Positions 27,919 to 36,210 of a stretch of DNA of 64,000 bases are shown here, one piece after another. The notes below the pieces were generated by a model. The model was given only the letters and a program-made list of their open reading frames with translations. It made no database searches and was not told the DNA's origin. The position numbers and the translations under genes are program-made. The DNA is taken from assembly GCF_014649695.1 (NCBI RefSeq), contig NZ_BMTN01000006.1:305049-369048 (forward strand), in the 5' to 3' direction. Numbering within the stretch: the stretch's first letter is position 1; every line of letters starts with the position of its first letter. This DNA is from Streptomyces kurssanovii. GTDB taxonomy: Bacteria > Actinomycetota > Actinomycetes > Streptomycetales > Streptomycetaceae.

Positions 27919-28470
27919 ATGTCGGCGAAACGAGCCGTCGATCTGACGGGCGCCCTGCTCCTGCTGCTGGCGCTGTCACCGGTCCTGCTGGCCGCCTCCG
28001 CCGCGGTGGCGCTGACCTCGGCCGGTCCCGTACTGGAGCGCCGGCGACGCGCGGGCCTCGGCGGCCGCCCCTTCGCCATGTTCACGTTCCGGACCAGGTA
28101 CGCGGGCCGCTTCACAGCGGTGGGCCGGGCGCTGCGCCGCCACTTCACGGACCGGCTCCCTCAGTTGCTCAACGTGGTCCGCGGCGAGATGTCCCTGGTC
28201 GGGCCGCTTCCACTGGCCCCGGACGCCGTCCGCGACGGGCTCGGACCCGAGCGCGCCCGGCTGGCCGTGCGGCCCGGAATGACGGGCCTGTGGCAGGTCG
28301 GTGGGCGCTCGGAGCTGCCCTGGGAGGAAATGACCGTCCTGGACCTGCATTATGTGGAGCAGCACTGGCTGGGACTCGACCTGATGATCCTGGCCCGCAC
28401 GGTGCCCGTGGCGGTCGCCGGACGACGCGTCGCCCATGCCGCCCCAGTGACCCCGGTCAGGGTTGCCTGA
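27919..28470 (+). CDS. Bacterial sugar transferase (phosphoglycosyl transferase)
   Basis: 183 residues. Begins RAVDLTGALLLLLALSPVLL (membrane-dipping helix), then FAMFTFRTRYAGRFTAVGRA, TDRLPQLLNVVRGEMSLVGP (catalytic DE-type region, here with RLPQLLNVV and MSLVGPLPL) and MTGLWQVGGRSELPWEEM. Monotopic enzyme moving a sugar phosphate from a nucleotide to a lipid carrier in exopolysaccharide or glycan synthesis. Slightly shorter than usual; the TKxRxM part reads FTFRT. ATG 27919 behind GAGAGGGG. No glycan cluster surrounds it. Confidence 0.85.
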   Translation: MSAKRAVDLTGALLLLLALSPVLLAASAAVALTSAGPVLERRRRAGLGGRPFAMFTFRTRYAGRFTAVGRALRRHFTDRLPQLLNVVRGEMSLVGPLPLAPDAVRDGLGPERARLAVRPGMTGLWQVGGRSELPWEEMTVLDLHYVEQHWLGLDLMILARTVPVAVAGRRVAHAAPVTPVRVA

Positions 28471-28600
28471 GCGACACAGATCACCGCGTGCGTGGCTACA
28501 GTGCGGCGGAATAAGTGGGTAGTCTCAGCTCGGACTGAATAAGTTACCGCTTAGTAGTAGTGCTGGACCACCCACCCTCGCAGGCCCGAGGAGCCCCGAA

Positions 28601-30871
28601 ATGCAACTCGCCGCGATCATCGTGTCGCTGACCCTGAGCGTGGTCGGCGTTGCGCTCATCTCCCGAGCGGTCGCGCAGATCTACCGGTTCGTGAAGCTCG
28701 GGCAGCCGGTGCCTGCGGGCAGCCGCACCGACGACCCCAAGGCCCGCACGGTCACCCTGGTCAAGGAGTTCCTCGGCCATACGCGGATGAACCGCTGGGG
28801 CATCGTCGGCTTCGCGCACTGGTTCGTCGCGATCGGCTTCCTGACCCTGCCGCCCACGCTGGCCCAGGCGTACGGCCAGCTGTTCCAGGCCGACTGGACG
28901 CTGCCGGTCCTCGGCGGCTTCCTGCCGTTCGAGATGTACATCGAGTTCATCGGCCTGATGACCGTCGTGGGCATCGTCGTCCTGATGGCGATCCGCCTGA
29001 TGAACCTGCCCTCGCGGGCCGGCCGCAAGTCCCGCTTCGCGGGCTCCAAGGCCTGGCAGGCCTACTTCGTCGAGTACATCATCCTCACCATCGGACTCGC
29101 GATCCTCGCCCTGCGCGGGCTCGAGGGCGCGATCCACCACGTCGACGGCTACGACGCCGCGTACTTCGTCTCGTACCCGCTGGTGCTCGCCTTCGACGGC
29201 CTGAGCGTGCCGACGCTGCAGACGCTGATCTACTTCGTCGCGATGATCAAGATCGGCACCTCGCTGATCTGGATGATCACCGTCGCGCTCAACACCAACA
29301 TGGGTGTGGCCTGGCACCGCTTCCTCGCCTTCCCGAACATCTGGTTCAAGCGCAACGCGACCGGCGAGTCCGCCCTCGGCGAGCTGAAGCCGATGACGTC
29401 CGGCGGCAAGGAGATCGACTTCGAGGACCCGGGCGAGGACGACGTGTTCGGCGTCTCCCAGGTCGAGCAGTTCTCCTGGAAGGGCATCCTCGACTTCTCC
29501 ACCTGCACCGAGTGCGGCCGCTGCCAGTCGCAGTGCCCCGCCTGGAACACCGGCAAGCCGCTCTCCCCCAAGCTCCTGATCATGTCGCTGCGCGACCACG
29601 CGCACGCCAAGGCCCCGTACCTGCTGGCCGGCGGCGGCAAGACCATGGAGGGCGAGGAGAAGGCCTCCGCCGAGCAGCTGAAGGACGTCCCCGCGGCCGC
29701 CCTGGCCGAGGCCGAGCGCCCCCTGATCGGGACGCTCGAGGAGAACGGCGTCATCGACCCGGACGTCCTGTGGTCCTGCACCACCTGCGGCGCCTGCGTC
29801 GAGCAGTGCCCGGTCGACATCGAGCACATCGACCACATCGTCGACATGCGCCGCTACCAGGTCATGATCGAGTCCTCGTTCCCGTCGGAGGCGGGCACGA
29901 TGCTCAAGAACCTGGAGAAGAAGGGCAACCCCTGGGGGCTGGCCAAGAAGCAGCGCGTGGAGTGGACCAAGGAGGTCGACTTCGAGGTCCCGATCGTCGG
30001 CAAGGACGTCGAGGACCTCACCGAGGTCGACTACCTGTACTGGGTCGGCTGCGCCGGCGCCCTCGAGGACCGCGCCAAGAAGACCACCAAGGCCTTCGCG
30101 GAGCTGCTGCACATGGCGGGCGTCAAGTTCGCGATCATGGGCGGCGAGGAGAAGTGCACCGGTGACTCGCCCCGCCGCCTGGGCAACGAGCCGCTGTTCC
30201 AGCAGCTCGGCCAGGAGAACGTGGCGATGCTGAACATGGCGTTCGGCGAGGACGACGAGGACGAGTCGACCAAGAAGCCGAAGTCGGCCAAGAAGATCGT
30301 CGCCACCTGCCCGCACTGCTTCAACACGATCGCGAACGAGTACCCGCAGCTCGGCGGCGAGTTCGAGGTCATCCACCACACGCAGCTGCTGCAGCACCTG
30401 ATCGACGAGGGCAAGCTCGTCCCGGTCACGCCGGTCGACGGCCTGATCACCTACCACGACCCGTGCTACCTGGGCCGCCACAACAAGGTCTACACGCCCC
30501 CGCGCGAGATCATGTCGGCCGTCCCGGGCCTGCGCCAGCAGGAGATGCACCGCCACAAGGAACGCGGCTTCTGCTGCGGCGCCGGCGGCGCGCGGATGTG
30601 GATGGAGGAGCGGATCGGCAAGCGCATCAACACCGAGCGCGTCGACGAGGCCCTGTCCCTCAACCCGGACATCGTCTCCACCGCCTGCCCCTTCTGCCTG
30701 GTCATGCTCACCGACTCGGTCAACGGCAAGAAGAACGACGGCAAGGCCAAGGAGTCCCTCCAGGTCGTCGACGTCGCCCAGCTGCTGCTCGACTCGGTGA
30801 AGACGCCGCCCTCCGACCCGGCGCCGGAGACGGAGTCCGAGGGCGCACCGGAACCGGAGCCCGTGAAGTAG
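28601..30871 (+). CDS. Membrane Fe-S oxidoreductase, EtfD-like (CCG domain)
   Basis: 756 residues. N-terminal part has about six transmembrane helices with a nitrate-reductase gamma-like haem region; then two [4Fe-4S] motifs, CTECGRCQSQCP and CTTCGACVEQCP; then two CCG (heterodisulfide reductase B-like) domains with WVGCAGALEDRA, ATCPHCFNTIANEYPQL, TYHDPCYLGRHNKVY and GFCCGAGGARMW. This is the layout of mycobacterial EtfD, which takes electrons from ETF during fatty-acid oxidation into menaquinone. The C-terminus is an acidic Pro/Glu tail. Stands alone, with a terminator. Confidence 0.9.
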   Translation: MQLAAIIVSLTLSVVGVALISRAVAQIYRFVKLGQPVPAGSRTDDPKARTVTLVKEFLGHTRMNRWGIVGFAHWFVAIGFLTLPPTLAQAYGQLFQADWTLPVLGGFLPFEMYIEFIGLMTVVGIVVLMAIRLMNLPSRAGRKSRFAGSKAWQAYFVEYIILTIGLAILALRGLEGAIHHVDGYDAAYFVSYPLVLAFDGLSVPTLQTLIYFVAMIKIGTSLIWMITVALNTNMGVAWHRFLAFPNIWFKRNATGESALGELKPMTSGGKEIDFEDPGEDDVFGVSQVEQFSWKGILDFSTCTECGRCQSQCPAWNTGKPLSPKLLIMSLRDHAHAKAPYLLAGGGKTMEGEEKASAEQLKDVPAAALAEAERPLIGTLEENGVIDPDVLWSCTTCGACVEQCPVDIEHIDHIVDMRRYQVMIESSFPSEAGTMLKNLEKKGNPWGLAKKQRVEWTKEVDFEVPIVGKDVEDLTEVDYLYWVGCAGALEDRAKKTTKAFAELLHMAGVKFAIMGGEEKCTGDSPRRLGNEPLFQQLGQENVAMLNMAFGEDDEDESTKKPKSAKKIVATCPHCFNTIANEYPQLGGEFEVIHHTQLLQHLIDEGKLVPVTPVDGLITYHDPCYLGRHNKVYTPPREIMSAVPGLRQQEMHRHKERGFCCGAGGARMWMEERIGKRINTERVDEALSLNPDIVSTACPFCLVMLTDSVNGKKNDGKAKESLQVVDVAQLLLDSVKTPPSDPAPETESEGAPEPEPVK

Positions 30872-30893
30872 CCGTCTCCTAGCAGGAGAACGA

Positions 30894-30934
30894 TGAGCGG
30901 CCGGACCTGCCTCGGGGGCAGGACCGGCCGCTCA
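30894..30934 (+). terminator. Hairpin after the EtfD-like gene
   Basis: TGAGCGGCCGG pairs with CCGGCCGCTCA; an inner CCTGCC/GGCAGG pair extends the stem. 23 nt past the stop. Confidence 0.8.
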
Positions 30935-31115
30935 CGCGTTGCGGGCGCGGTCGCGGTCCGGTCCGGGGGCGGACAGACCGGATGATCACCTGCGTCCTCG
31001 ATGCCTCGTGAACATCGCCCCTTGATGCCTCATAACCTTTGCCCTTCGATCAAGCGCCGTCCATTGCCCTCACCGGCCCGCCCGCACGACCATCGTGGGG
31101 CGAGGGGGACATCGG

Positions 31116-32282
31116 ATGACGCGGGTGACAGCGATACGGGGGTGGGCCGTGCGGCGTGCACGAGCCGGCACGGTGACCGCACTGGGAGCGCTCTGCGTCT
31201 CCGCGGTGCTGACGGCAGCGCTCACCGGCTGCGACAGCGATCCCGTACCCGCCGCCGCGGAGCCCGCCGCCAAGAACGGCGACGCCGCGCCCCTCGCGGG
31301 CCGCGCCACCGCGACCTCCCGCCCCGTGCCGCGCGGCGACGGCAGCCGCGGCCCGGCCGACTTCAACGGCGACGGCCACCGCGACCTCGTACTCGACGAC
31401 CTGGTGAAGTCCCCGAAGGACAGCCACGGGGACGACGCGGGCATCGGCATCGTCTACGGCACCGGCAACGGCAAGCGCCTCGACCCGGCCGTACGGCAGC
31501 TCCTCACGCCCCGTACGCACGGCGCCGAGGTCCAGGGCGTCCTGCCGGCCGCGTTCGACGCAGAGACCTCCTGCGACCTCGACAAGGACGGCTACGCGGA
31601 CCTGGTCGTGACCACCGACCCCCCGTACGACGGCATCGGCCGCCCGCCCGTACCGCTCCAGCTTCTCTTCGGCTCCCCCACGGGCATCGCCGGCAAGGCG
31701 GTCGTGCTGCGGATCCCCGACAAGGCCCGCTACGGCGACGACTGGCCCGGCCACCCCGTCTGCGGCGACTTCGACGGCGACGGGAGCGCCGACCTGGCCG
31801 TCACCGCGTCCGCCGGGCGCGTCGGCTTCCTGCGCGGCCCGTTCTCCCGTGCCGGTGCGCCCCGCGCCGCCGGTACGCCCGTCCCCGGCGGCGGACCCGC
31901 CCTCGCGGCGCCCGCCGGCAAGGCCGACACGAACGGCGACGGTGCCGACGACCTGGTCGTCCTGCCCCGTACCCGTACGGCGGGCACCGCCGCCAAGGGC
32001 ACGCTCCTGCTCGGCGGGCCGACCGGCCCCCGCCGCCCCGGCGGGAGACACGTCTTCGACGCGGTCCCGGTGCCTCCGGCACCCGGGCTCCCGGCCGGCG
32101 AGACGAAGCCGGTGACGGACGTGCTCGCGCACGCCGACTTCGACGGCGACGGGCGCCCCGACGTGGTGACACGGACACACCACGGCGAACGGGCCGACGT
32201 CATCGCGCTGTACCCGGCTGCGGCGGAGCAGGCCGGCACCCGCCCGCTGATCACCTTCAGTACGTCGGTCTTCCTGCCCTGA
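31116..32282 (+). CDS. FG-GAP/VCBS repeat lipoprotein
   Basis: 388 residues. Twin-Arg-like basic N-terminus and hydrophobic core ending in the lipobox LTAALTGC (Cys near residue 39). The mature part has repeated calcium-loop motifs: ADFNGDGHRDLVLDDL, CDLDKDGYADLVVTT, GDFDGDGSADLAVTA, ADTNGDGADDLVVLP and ADFDGDGRPDVVTRT, i.e. an integrin-alpha-like beta-propeller outside the cell. Role unknown (adhesion or cell-wall binding?). ATG 31116 behind GAGGGGG; a GTG seven codons upstream is in frame. Confidence 0.85.
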   Translation: MTRVTAIRGWAVRRARAGTVTALGALCVSAVLTAALTGCDSDPVPAAAEPAAKNGDAAPLAGRATATSRPVPRGDGSRGPADFNGDGHRDLVLDDLVKSPKDSHGDDAGIGIVYGTGNGKRLDPAVRQLLTPRTHGAEVQGVLPAAFDAETSCDLDKDGYADLVVTTDPPYDGIGRPPVPLQLLFGSPTGIAGKAVVLRIPDKARYGDDWPGHPVCGDFDGDGSADLAVTASAGRVGFLRGPFSRAGAPRAAGTPVPGGGPALAAPAGKADTNGDGADDLVVLPRTRTAGTAAKGTLLLGGPTGPRRPGGRHVFDAVPVPPAPGLPAGETKPVTDVLAHADFDGDGRPDVVTRTHHGERADVIALYPAAAEQAGTRPLITFSTSVFLP

Positions 32283-32422
32283 CCAGCAGTTGGGCGTCCA
32301 CCGGGCCTCCTGGGGACGACCCCCCAGGGTTCCCCTAGGGGATGTCACAGGTCGGCGGCAAAGGCCCTCTTTTCCCCGGTCCGCCGCCACCTCGCGCTCG
32401 CGGACCGGGTACGTTCGATTAC

Positions 32423-33313
32423 GTGGCTGGATTCAGGATCGGACGCGGCCGGGACAACCGCACCCCGCAACGGCAGCAGGCGCCGCAGGCGCCGCCCTAC
32501 CAGGGCGGTGGTCAGCCTGCCCCGCCGCCGTACGGGCATCAGCAGCAGTGGCCGCCGGCCGGCGGCGCGCCCCGGCAGGGCGCGGCGCCCCAAGGCGGCG
32601 GCGGGTACGGCGAGCCGGAGTACTTCGGCGACCCGCACCCCCAGTACGCCCCGCCCCAGGACCCGTACGCGGCCAACAACCCTGGCCACACGCAGATGTT
32701 CAGCGTGAACGACGACCCCTACGGTGACGGCGGGGCCTACCGCGCCGGCGCCGTGCCGGCAGCACCGGCGGGCCCGCGTCTGCACTGGAAGCAGCTGCTC
32801 AGCGGCATCGTGCTGCGGCCCGGGCCGACGTTCCTGCAGATGCGCGACTACGCGGTGTGGGGCCCGGCGCTCGTCGTCACGTTCCTCTACGGCATGCTCG
32901 CGATCTTCGGCTTCGACGAGCCGCGCCAGGAGGTCATCAACGCGACGCTCTCCAACGCGATCCCGTACGTGCTCATCACCGGCATCGCGTTCGTGATCAG
33001 CGGCCTGGTGCTCGGCGCCGTGACGCACACCCTGGCCCGCCAGCTCGGCGGCGACGGCGCCTGGCAGCCCACGATCGGCCTCTCCATGCTGATCATGTCG
33101 GTCACCGACGCGCCGCGCCTCGTCTTCGCCCTGTTCCTCGGCGGCGAGAACTCCCTGGTGCAGGTGCTCGGTTGGGTGACCTGGCTGGCGGCGGGCGCGC
33201 TGTTCACCTCGATGGTGAGCAAGTCGCACGACCTGCCGTGGCCGAAGGCGCTGGGGGCGTCGGCCATCCAGCTGATCGCGCTGCTGTCGATCATCAAGCT
33301 CGGCACGATCTGA
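32423..33313 (+). CDS. Yip1-domain membrane protein with Pro/Gln-rich N-terminus
   Basis: 296 residues. Residues 1-115 are rich in Pro, Gln, Gly and Tyr (disordered, cytoplasmic). Residues 130-296 form a Yip1-like domain with about five transmembrane helices: LLSGIVLRPGPTFLQMRDYA, LVVTFLYGMLAIFGF, YVLITGIAFVISGLVLGAV, LSMLIMSVTDAPRLVFALFL, LIALLSIIKLGTI. Function in bacteria unknown. GTG start at 32423 (VAGFRIGRGRDN). Confidence 0.8.
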   Translation: MAGFRIGRGRDNRTPQRQQAPQAPPYQGGGQPAPPPYGHQQQWPPAGGAPRQGAAPQGGGGYGEPEYFGDPHPQYAPPQDPYAANNPGHTQMFSVNDDPYGDGGAYRAGAVPAAPAGPRLHWKQLLSGIVLRPGPTFLQMRDYAVWGPALVVTFLYGMLAIFGFDEPRQEVINATLSNAIPYVLITGIAFVISGLVLGAVTHTLARQLGGDGAWQPTIGLSMLIMSVTDAPRLVFALFLGGENSLVQVLGWVTWLAAGALFTSMVSKSHDLPWPKALGASAIQLIALLSIIKLGTI

Positions 33314-33328
33314 GACCCGTACGTATGA

Positions 33329-33361
33329 GGAAGGGCCCGCCGGCAGCCGGCGGGCCCTTCC
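33329..33361. terminator. Perfect hairpin after the Yip1 gene
   Basis: GGAAGGGCCCGCCGGC folds on its complement with a single central A; flanking ACGTA/TACGT extends it. Between convergent genes. Confidence 0.85.
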
Positions 33362-33398
33362 TCGTACGTACCGTCCTTACTCGTACGTACCGTCCTTA
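33361..33398. repeat. Two exact 19-bp direct repeats
   Basis: CTCGTACGTACCGTCCTTA occurs twice in tandem between the terminator and the phosphoribosyltransferase stop. Confidence 0.9.
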
Positions 33399-33440
33399 CC
33401 GACCTGACGGGCCCTCGTGACGGACCGCTGAGCCTGAGCG

Positions 33441-33938
33441 TCAGGCGTCCAGCACCTGCCCGCTGCGGCGCACGACGGGCTTCTCCACGCTCCAGGGGAA
33501 GTTGATCCAGTCGTCGGTCCGCTTCCACACGTACTCGCACTTCACGAGAGAGTGCGACTTCTCGTAGATCACCGCGCTGCGCACCTCGGCGACATGGTCG
33601 AGGCAGAAGTCGTGGACGAGCTTGAGCGTCTTGCCGGTGTCGGCGACGTCGTCCGCGATGAGGACCTTCTTGTTGGAGAAGTCGATGACGTTGGGCACCG
33701 GCGCCAGCATGACCGGCATCTCCAGCGTGGTCCCCACACCGGTGTAGAACTCGACGTTCACCAGGTGGATGTTCTTGCAGTCCAGCGCGTACGCCAGCCC
33801 GCCGGCCACGAACACACCGCCGCGGGCGATGGACAGCACGACATCGGGCTCGTACCCGTCGTCGGCGATCGTCTGCGCCAGCTCGCGGATCGCCCCGCCG
33901 AACTTCTCGTAAGTCAGGTTCTCGCGTACGTCACTCAT
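33441..33938 (-). CDS. Purine-type phosphoribosyltransferase
   Basis: 165 residues. PRPP loop KVLIADDVADTGKTLKLVHD, plus DVVLSIARGGVFVAGGLAYA and the C-terminal YVWKRTDDWINFPW. Resembles actinobacterial xanthine/hypoxanthine-type transferases that salvage purine bases. Cytoplasmic. Base specificity not determinable. It follows dcd by 13 bp on the same strand; the pair forms a nucleotide-metabolism operon. Confidence 0.9.
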   Translation of the reverse strand: MSDVRENLTYEKFGGAIRELAQTIADDGYEPDVVLSIARGGVFVAGGLAYALDCKNIHLVNVEFYTGVGTTLEMPVMLAPVPNVIDFSNKKVLIADDVADTGKTLKLVHDFCLDHVAEVRSAVIYEKSHSLVKCEYVWKRTDDWINFPWSVEKPVVRRSGQVLDA

Positions 33939-33951
33939 GCGCTGAAGGTCC

Positions 33952-34527
33952 TCACACCTGCGTCCGATGGAAATTCATGAACGACCGCGAGGCCGTCGGA
34001 CCACGCTGCCCCTGGTAGCGCGAGCCGTAGCGCGCGCTCCCGTACGGCTCCTCCGCGGGAGAGCTGAGCCGGAACATGCACAGCTGCCCGATCTTCATGC
34101 CCGGCCAGAGCTTGATCGGCAGCGTGGCGAGGTTCGACAGCTCGAGCGTGACATGCCCCGAGAAACCGGGGTCGATGAAGCCGGCCGTCGAGTGCGTCAC
34201 CAGACCGAGCCGCCCGAGGCTGGACTTGCCCTCCAGCCTCGACGCGAGGTCGTCGGGCAGCGAGATGACCTCGTAGGTCGACGCCAGCACGAACTCGCCG
34301 GGATGCAGGATGAACGCCTCGTCCCCCTCCGGTTCGACCAGCCGCGTCAGATCGGCCTGCTCGACGGCGGGGTCGATGTGGGGGTAGCGGTGATTCTCGA
34401 ACACCCGGAAGTAGCGGTCCAGCCGCACATCGATGCTCGAGGGCTGCACCATGGATTCGTCGTACGGATCGATGCGCACGCGCCCGGCGTCGATCTCGGC
34501 CCGGATGTCCTTGTCTGAGAGAAGCAC
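33952..34527 (-). CDS. dcd: dCTP deaminase
   Basis: 191 residues, usual length. [20 protein letters not shown] at the N-terminus; [40 protein letters not shown] (catalytic/nucleotide region); [20 protein letters not shown] with the active Glu region. Deaminates dCTP to dUTP for thymidylate synthesis. Start is GTG at 34527. Confidence 0.96.
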   Translation of the reverse strand: MLLSDKDIRAEIDAGRVRIDPYDESMVQPSSIDVRLDRYFRVFENHRYPHIDPAVEQADLTRLVEPEGDEAFILHPGEFVLASTYEVISLPDDLASRLEGKSSLGRLGLVTHSTAGFIDPGFSGHVTLELSNLATLPIKLWPGMKIGQLCMFRLSSPAEEPYGSARYGSRYQGQRGPTASRSFMNFHRTQV

Positions 34528-34608
34528 GCCCCGAGGATACGCAGAGCGCGCGGGCCGTCCCCAATCGGACACCTGCCCGCGCGCCCCTGGCACTGCTGTC
34601 GCCTGCCC

Positions 34609-34800
34609 TTATCGCCCGTCCTGCTGCCCCTGCTGCCTCTGCGCCACGGGCACGGCGCTCCTCAGTCGAGCGCAGCGCGGACACCGGATGAGCCGCCCCG
34701 GCCCGATCCGGTCCGCCCCGAGCTGCTGCATCGGAAACGAAGCGGTACTGAACACATGCCCCTCGGCACAGCGGACGACCGTGCGCTCCATCAGGTCCAT
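34609..34800 (-). CDS. Small zinc-ribbon-like protein
   Basis: 63 residues. CAEGHVFSTASFP and CPRCARLRSAVPV give a CxxGH..CxxC zinc-ribbon pattern; Gln-rich tail. Conserved-looking small actinobacterial protein of unknown role, perhaps nucleic-acid or protein binding. ATG 34800 behind AAGGGG; a second ATG three codons in is possible. Lies 219 bp from tRNA-Gly. Confidence 0.75.
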   Translation of the reverse strand: MDLMERTVVRCAEGHVFSTASFPMQQLGADRIGPGRLIRCPRCARLRSAVPVAQRQQGQQDGR

Positions 34801-35019
34801 CAGGCCCCTTCCCCAACGAATGCGGACGAACCTCACATTAGGGGATACCCGGGACGCCACCGCACGCGGCGCTCCGCGCGCCACGGTACGCCTCAACTCC
34901 CGCGCCCCGCACCCGCGTCCACGGCCCGCGGAACACGAACGCCCCGCGGCGAAATACACCGTGGGGCGAGCGATGGGGTAGAGTGTGCGACGATGCGGCA
35001 CCGATCACCGGTGCGCTGT

Positions 35020-35093
35020 GCGGGTGTAGTTTAATGGTAGAACATGAGCTTCCCAAGCTCAGAGCGCGGGTTCGATTCCCGTCACCCGCTCCA
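35020..35093 (+). tRNA. tRNA-Gly (anticodon CCC)
   Basis: 74 nt with encoded CCA. Acceptor GCGGGTG/CACCCGC, D-arm AGTTTAATGGTAGAAC, anticodon stem TGAGC/GCTCA with loop TTCCCAA (CCC), T-arm GCGGGTTCGATTCCCGT. Serves as an integration site: its 3' end is duplicated at 36028-36062. Confidence 0.97.
35059..35093 (+). repeat. attL-like repeat (tRNA-Gly 3' end)
   Basis: 35 bp of the tRNA 3' part that recur exactly at 36028-36062. Confidence 0.9.
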
Positions 35094-35098
35094 GCAGA

Positions 35099-35125
35099 AA
35101 GCCCCAGGCCAGCGGCCCGGGGCTT
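35099..35125 (+). terminator. Terminator after tRNA-Gly
   Basis: AAGCCCC...GGGGCTT hairpin followed by TCTTTGTTG, a T-rich tail. Confidence 0.85.
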
Positions 35126-35192
35126 CTTTGTTGTCCAGACCGCGCTAAGCGCATTTCACCAGATCCGCACCAGAAGGCTTCTCCTTGCCTTT

Positions 35193-35396
35193 CTACCGGG
35201 CGGCCCGCACCAGCTGATCCAGCCCGCTCGCGACTTCCTGCTGCCGGTCCAAGTCGGAGTGCCGACAGATCAGCGCGGCATCCTCCGAGGACTGCCCGGC
35301 GCGGACCATCGTGCCCTTGAGCGTGGCCCCGGAGCGGGTCGCGGGGGTCTGGCCGGTGTGACGAAGATCGTAGAAGCGGAAGCCGTCCGGCATGCC
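35193..35396 (-). pseudogene. C-terminal remnant of a tyrosine-type integrase
   Basis: About 67 residues reading FRFYDLRHTGQTPATRSGAT and then AALICRHSDLDRQQEVASGL. The LRHTG is the box II His/Arg signature of phage-type tyrosine recombinases, and the rest matches their C-terminal tail, though the usual GH of box II is altered to GQ and the catalytic Tyr position is replaced by Cys (ICRH instead of IYxH). No N-terminal part in frame. Decayed integrase next to its tRNA target. Confidence 0.75.
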
Positions 35397-35463
35397 GACG
35401 AGAGCAAGGCACGTCGCCACTGCTGACGGGATCCCTGAGACAAGCGCGCGGGGACTCGCGCGC

Positions 35464-35871
35464 TCAGACCGCAGCGCTGTACGACAGCACCGCCTCCGTG
35501 AAGTCGGCCGGCGGCTGGTAGCCATGGGCTTCGACGTAGTGGGCGATCAACTCCGGGGCGGCGTAGGCGACGCCGTCGCCCATCACTCGTATCTCGGCGC
35601 TTCCCCGAGGGCTGTCGAGTCGACTTGAGGTGAGGAGCGACGTGCACCATGGGCAGAGGTGGAAGCCTCGGGTCTGCTGTGCTCGGTGGGTGCGGGTCAT
35701 GCCCGTCAGCGTCTGTACCAAGCCTGGTGGTGGAGCACCCTTTGTGTACCTCTTGCCACGGTGGAGCCAACCGACGTTGAGCAGTGCGACGCCCCGCCAA
35801 ACGCCCGACGCCGCCGGATCCAAGGTGTCCCTGTCGTATGTGTACGGAGTCAGGTCTGCGTAGTACGTCAT
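35464..35871 (-). CDS. Hypothetical protein with HLCPWC motif
   Basis: 135 residues, soluble. MTYYADLTPYTYDRDTLDPA, LLNVGWLHRGKRYTKGAPPP, RGFHLCPWCTSLLTSSRLDS and a C-terminal YAAPELIAHYVEAHGYQPPA. The CxxC with a nearby His could hold zinc with other residues. Short proteins with the same plan (DLTPY, NVGWL, HxCxxC) recur in Streptomyces accessory regions; function unknown. Inside the att-flanked segment with the integrase remnant. Confidence 0.65.
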   Translation of the reverse strand: MTYYADLTPYTYDRDTLDPAASGVWRGVALLNVGWLHRGKRYTKGAPPPGLVQTLTGMTRTHRAQQTRGFHLCPWCTSLLTSSRLDSPRGSAEIRVMGDGVAYAAPELIAHYVEAHGYQPPADFTEAVLSYSAAV

Positions 35872-36027
35872 GGTGGTTGTCTACCAGCGGGCGCACCAGA
35901 TGAGCACCAGAAGCAGCGGTGAACCACGGTCATCCGGGGCGAAGCCCTGGGGTCACGGACCAGCCGGATGCCTGCGTCTGTGCAGTACAGGGACAAGTCA
36001 CGGTCAAACGATCAGTGATCCCCGAGT

Positions 36028-36062
36028 TCAGAGCGCGGGTTCGATTCCCGTCACCCGCTCCA
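36028..36062 (+). repeat. attR-like copy of the tRNA-Gly 3' end
   Basis: 35 bp identical to 35059-35093, followed two bases later by AGAAAGCCCCAGG as at the true tRNA. Marks the far end of a roughly 970-bp segment inserted at the tRNA. Confidence 0.9.
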
Positions 36063-36067
36063 CGAGA

Positions 36068-36094
36068 AAGCCCCAGGTCGGAGACCTGGGGCTT
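36068..36094. terminator. Hairpin behind the att copy
   Basis: AAGCCCCAGGTC/GACCTGGGGCTT, 3-nt loop, T-rich tail on the plus strand. Probably the original terminator of tRNA-Gly moved away by the insertion. Confidence 0.8.
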
Positions 36095-36210
36095 CTTCGT
36101 TGTCCGCATCGTGAAGTTCGTGGCGATGCGGACGAAGGGAGAGGAGCGGCATCCGTGCGGGGAGGGGAGGCCGGGTGTTGCGGCGGTTCCCGTCCACGCG
36201 TGCGGCGGGG

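Noticed and set aside
28544-30556. Long minus-strand frame opposite the EtfD-like gene
   Set aside because: Antisense to a protein with clear Fe-S motifs; no recognisable domain.
36028-36062. Second tRNA-Gly gene
   Set aside because: Only the 3' part is present; the acceptor 5' strand, D-arm and anticodon stem are missing.
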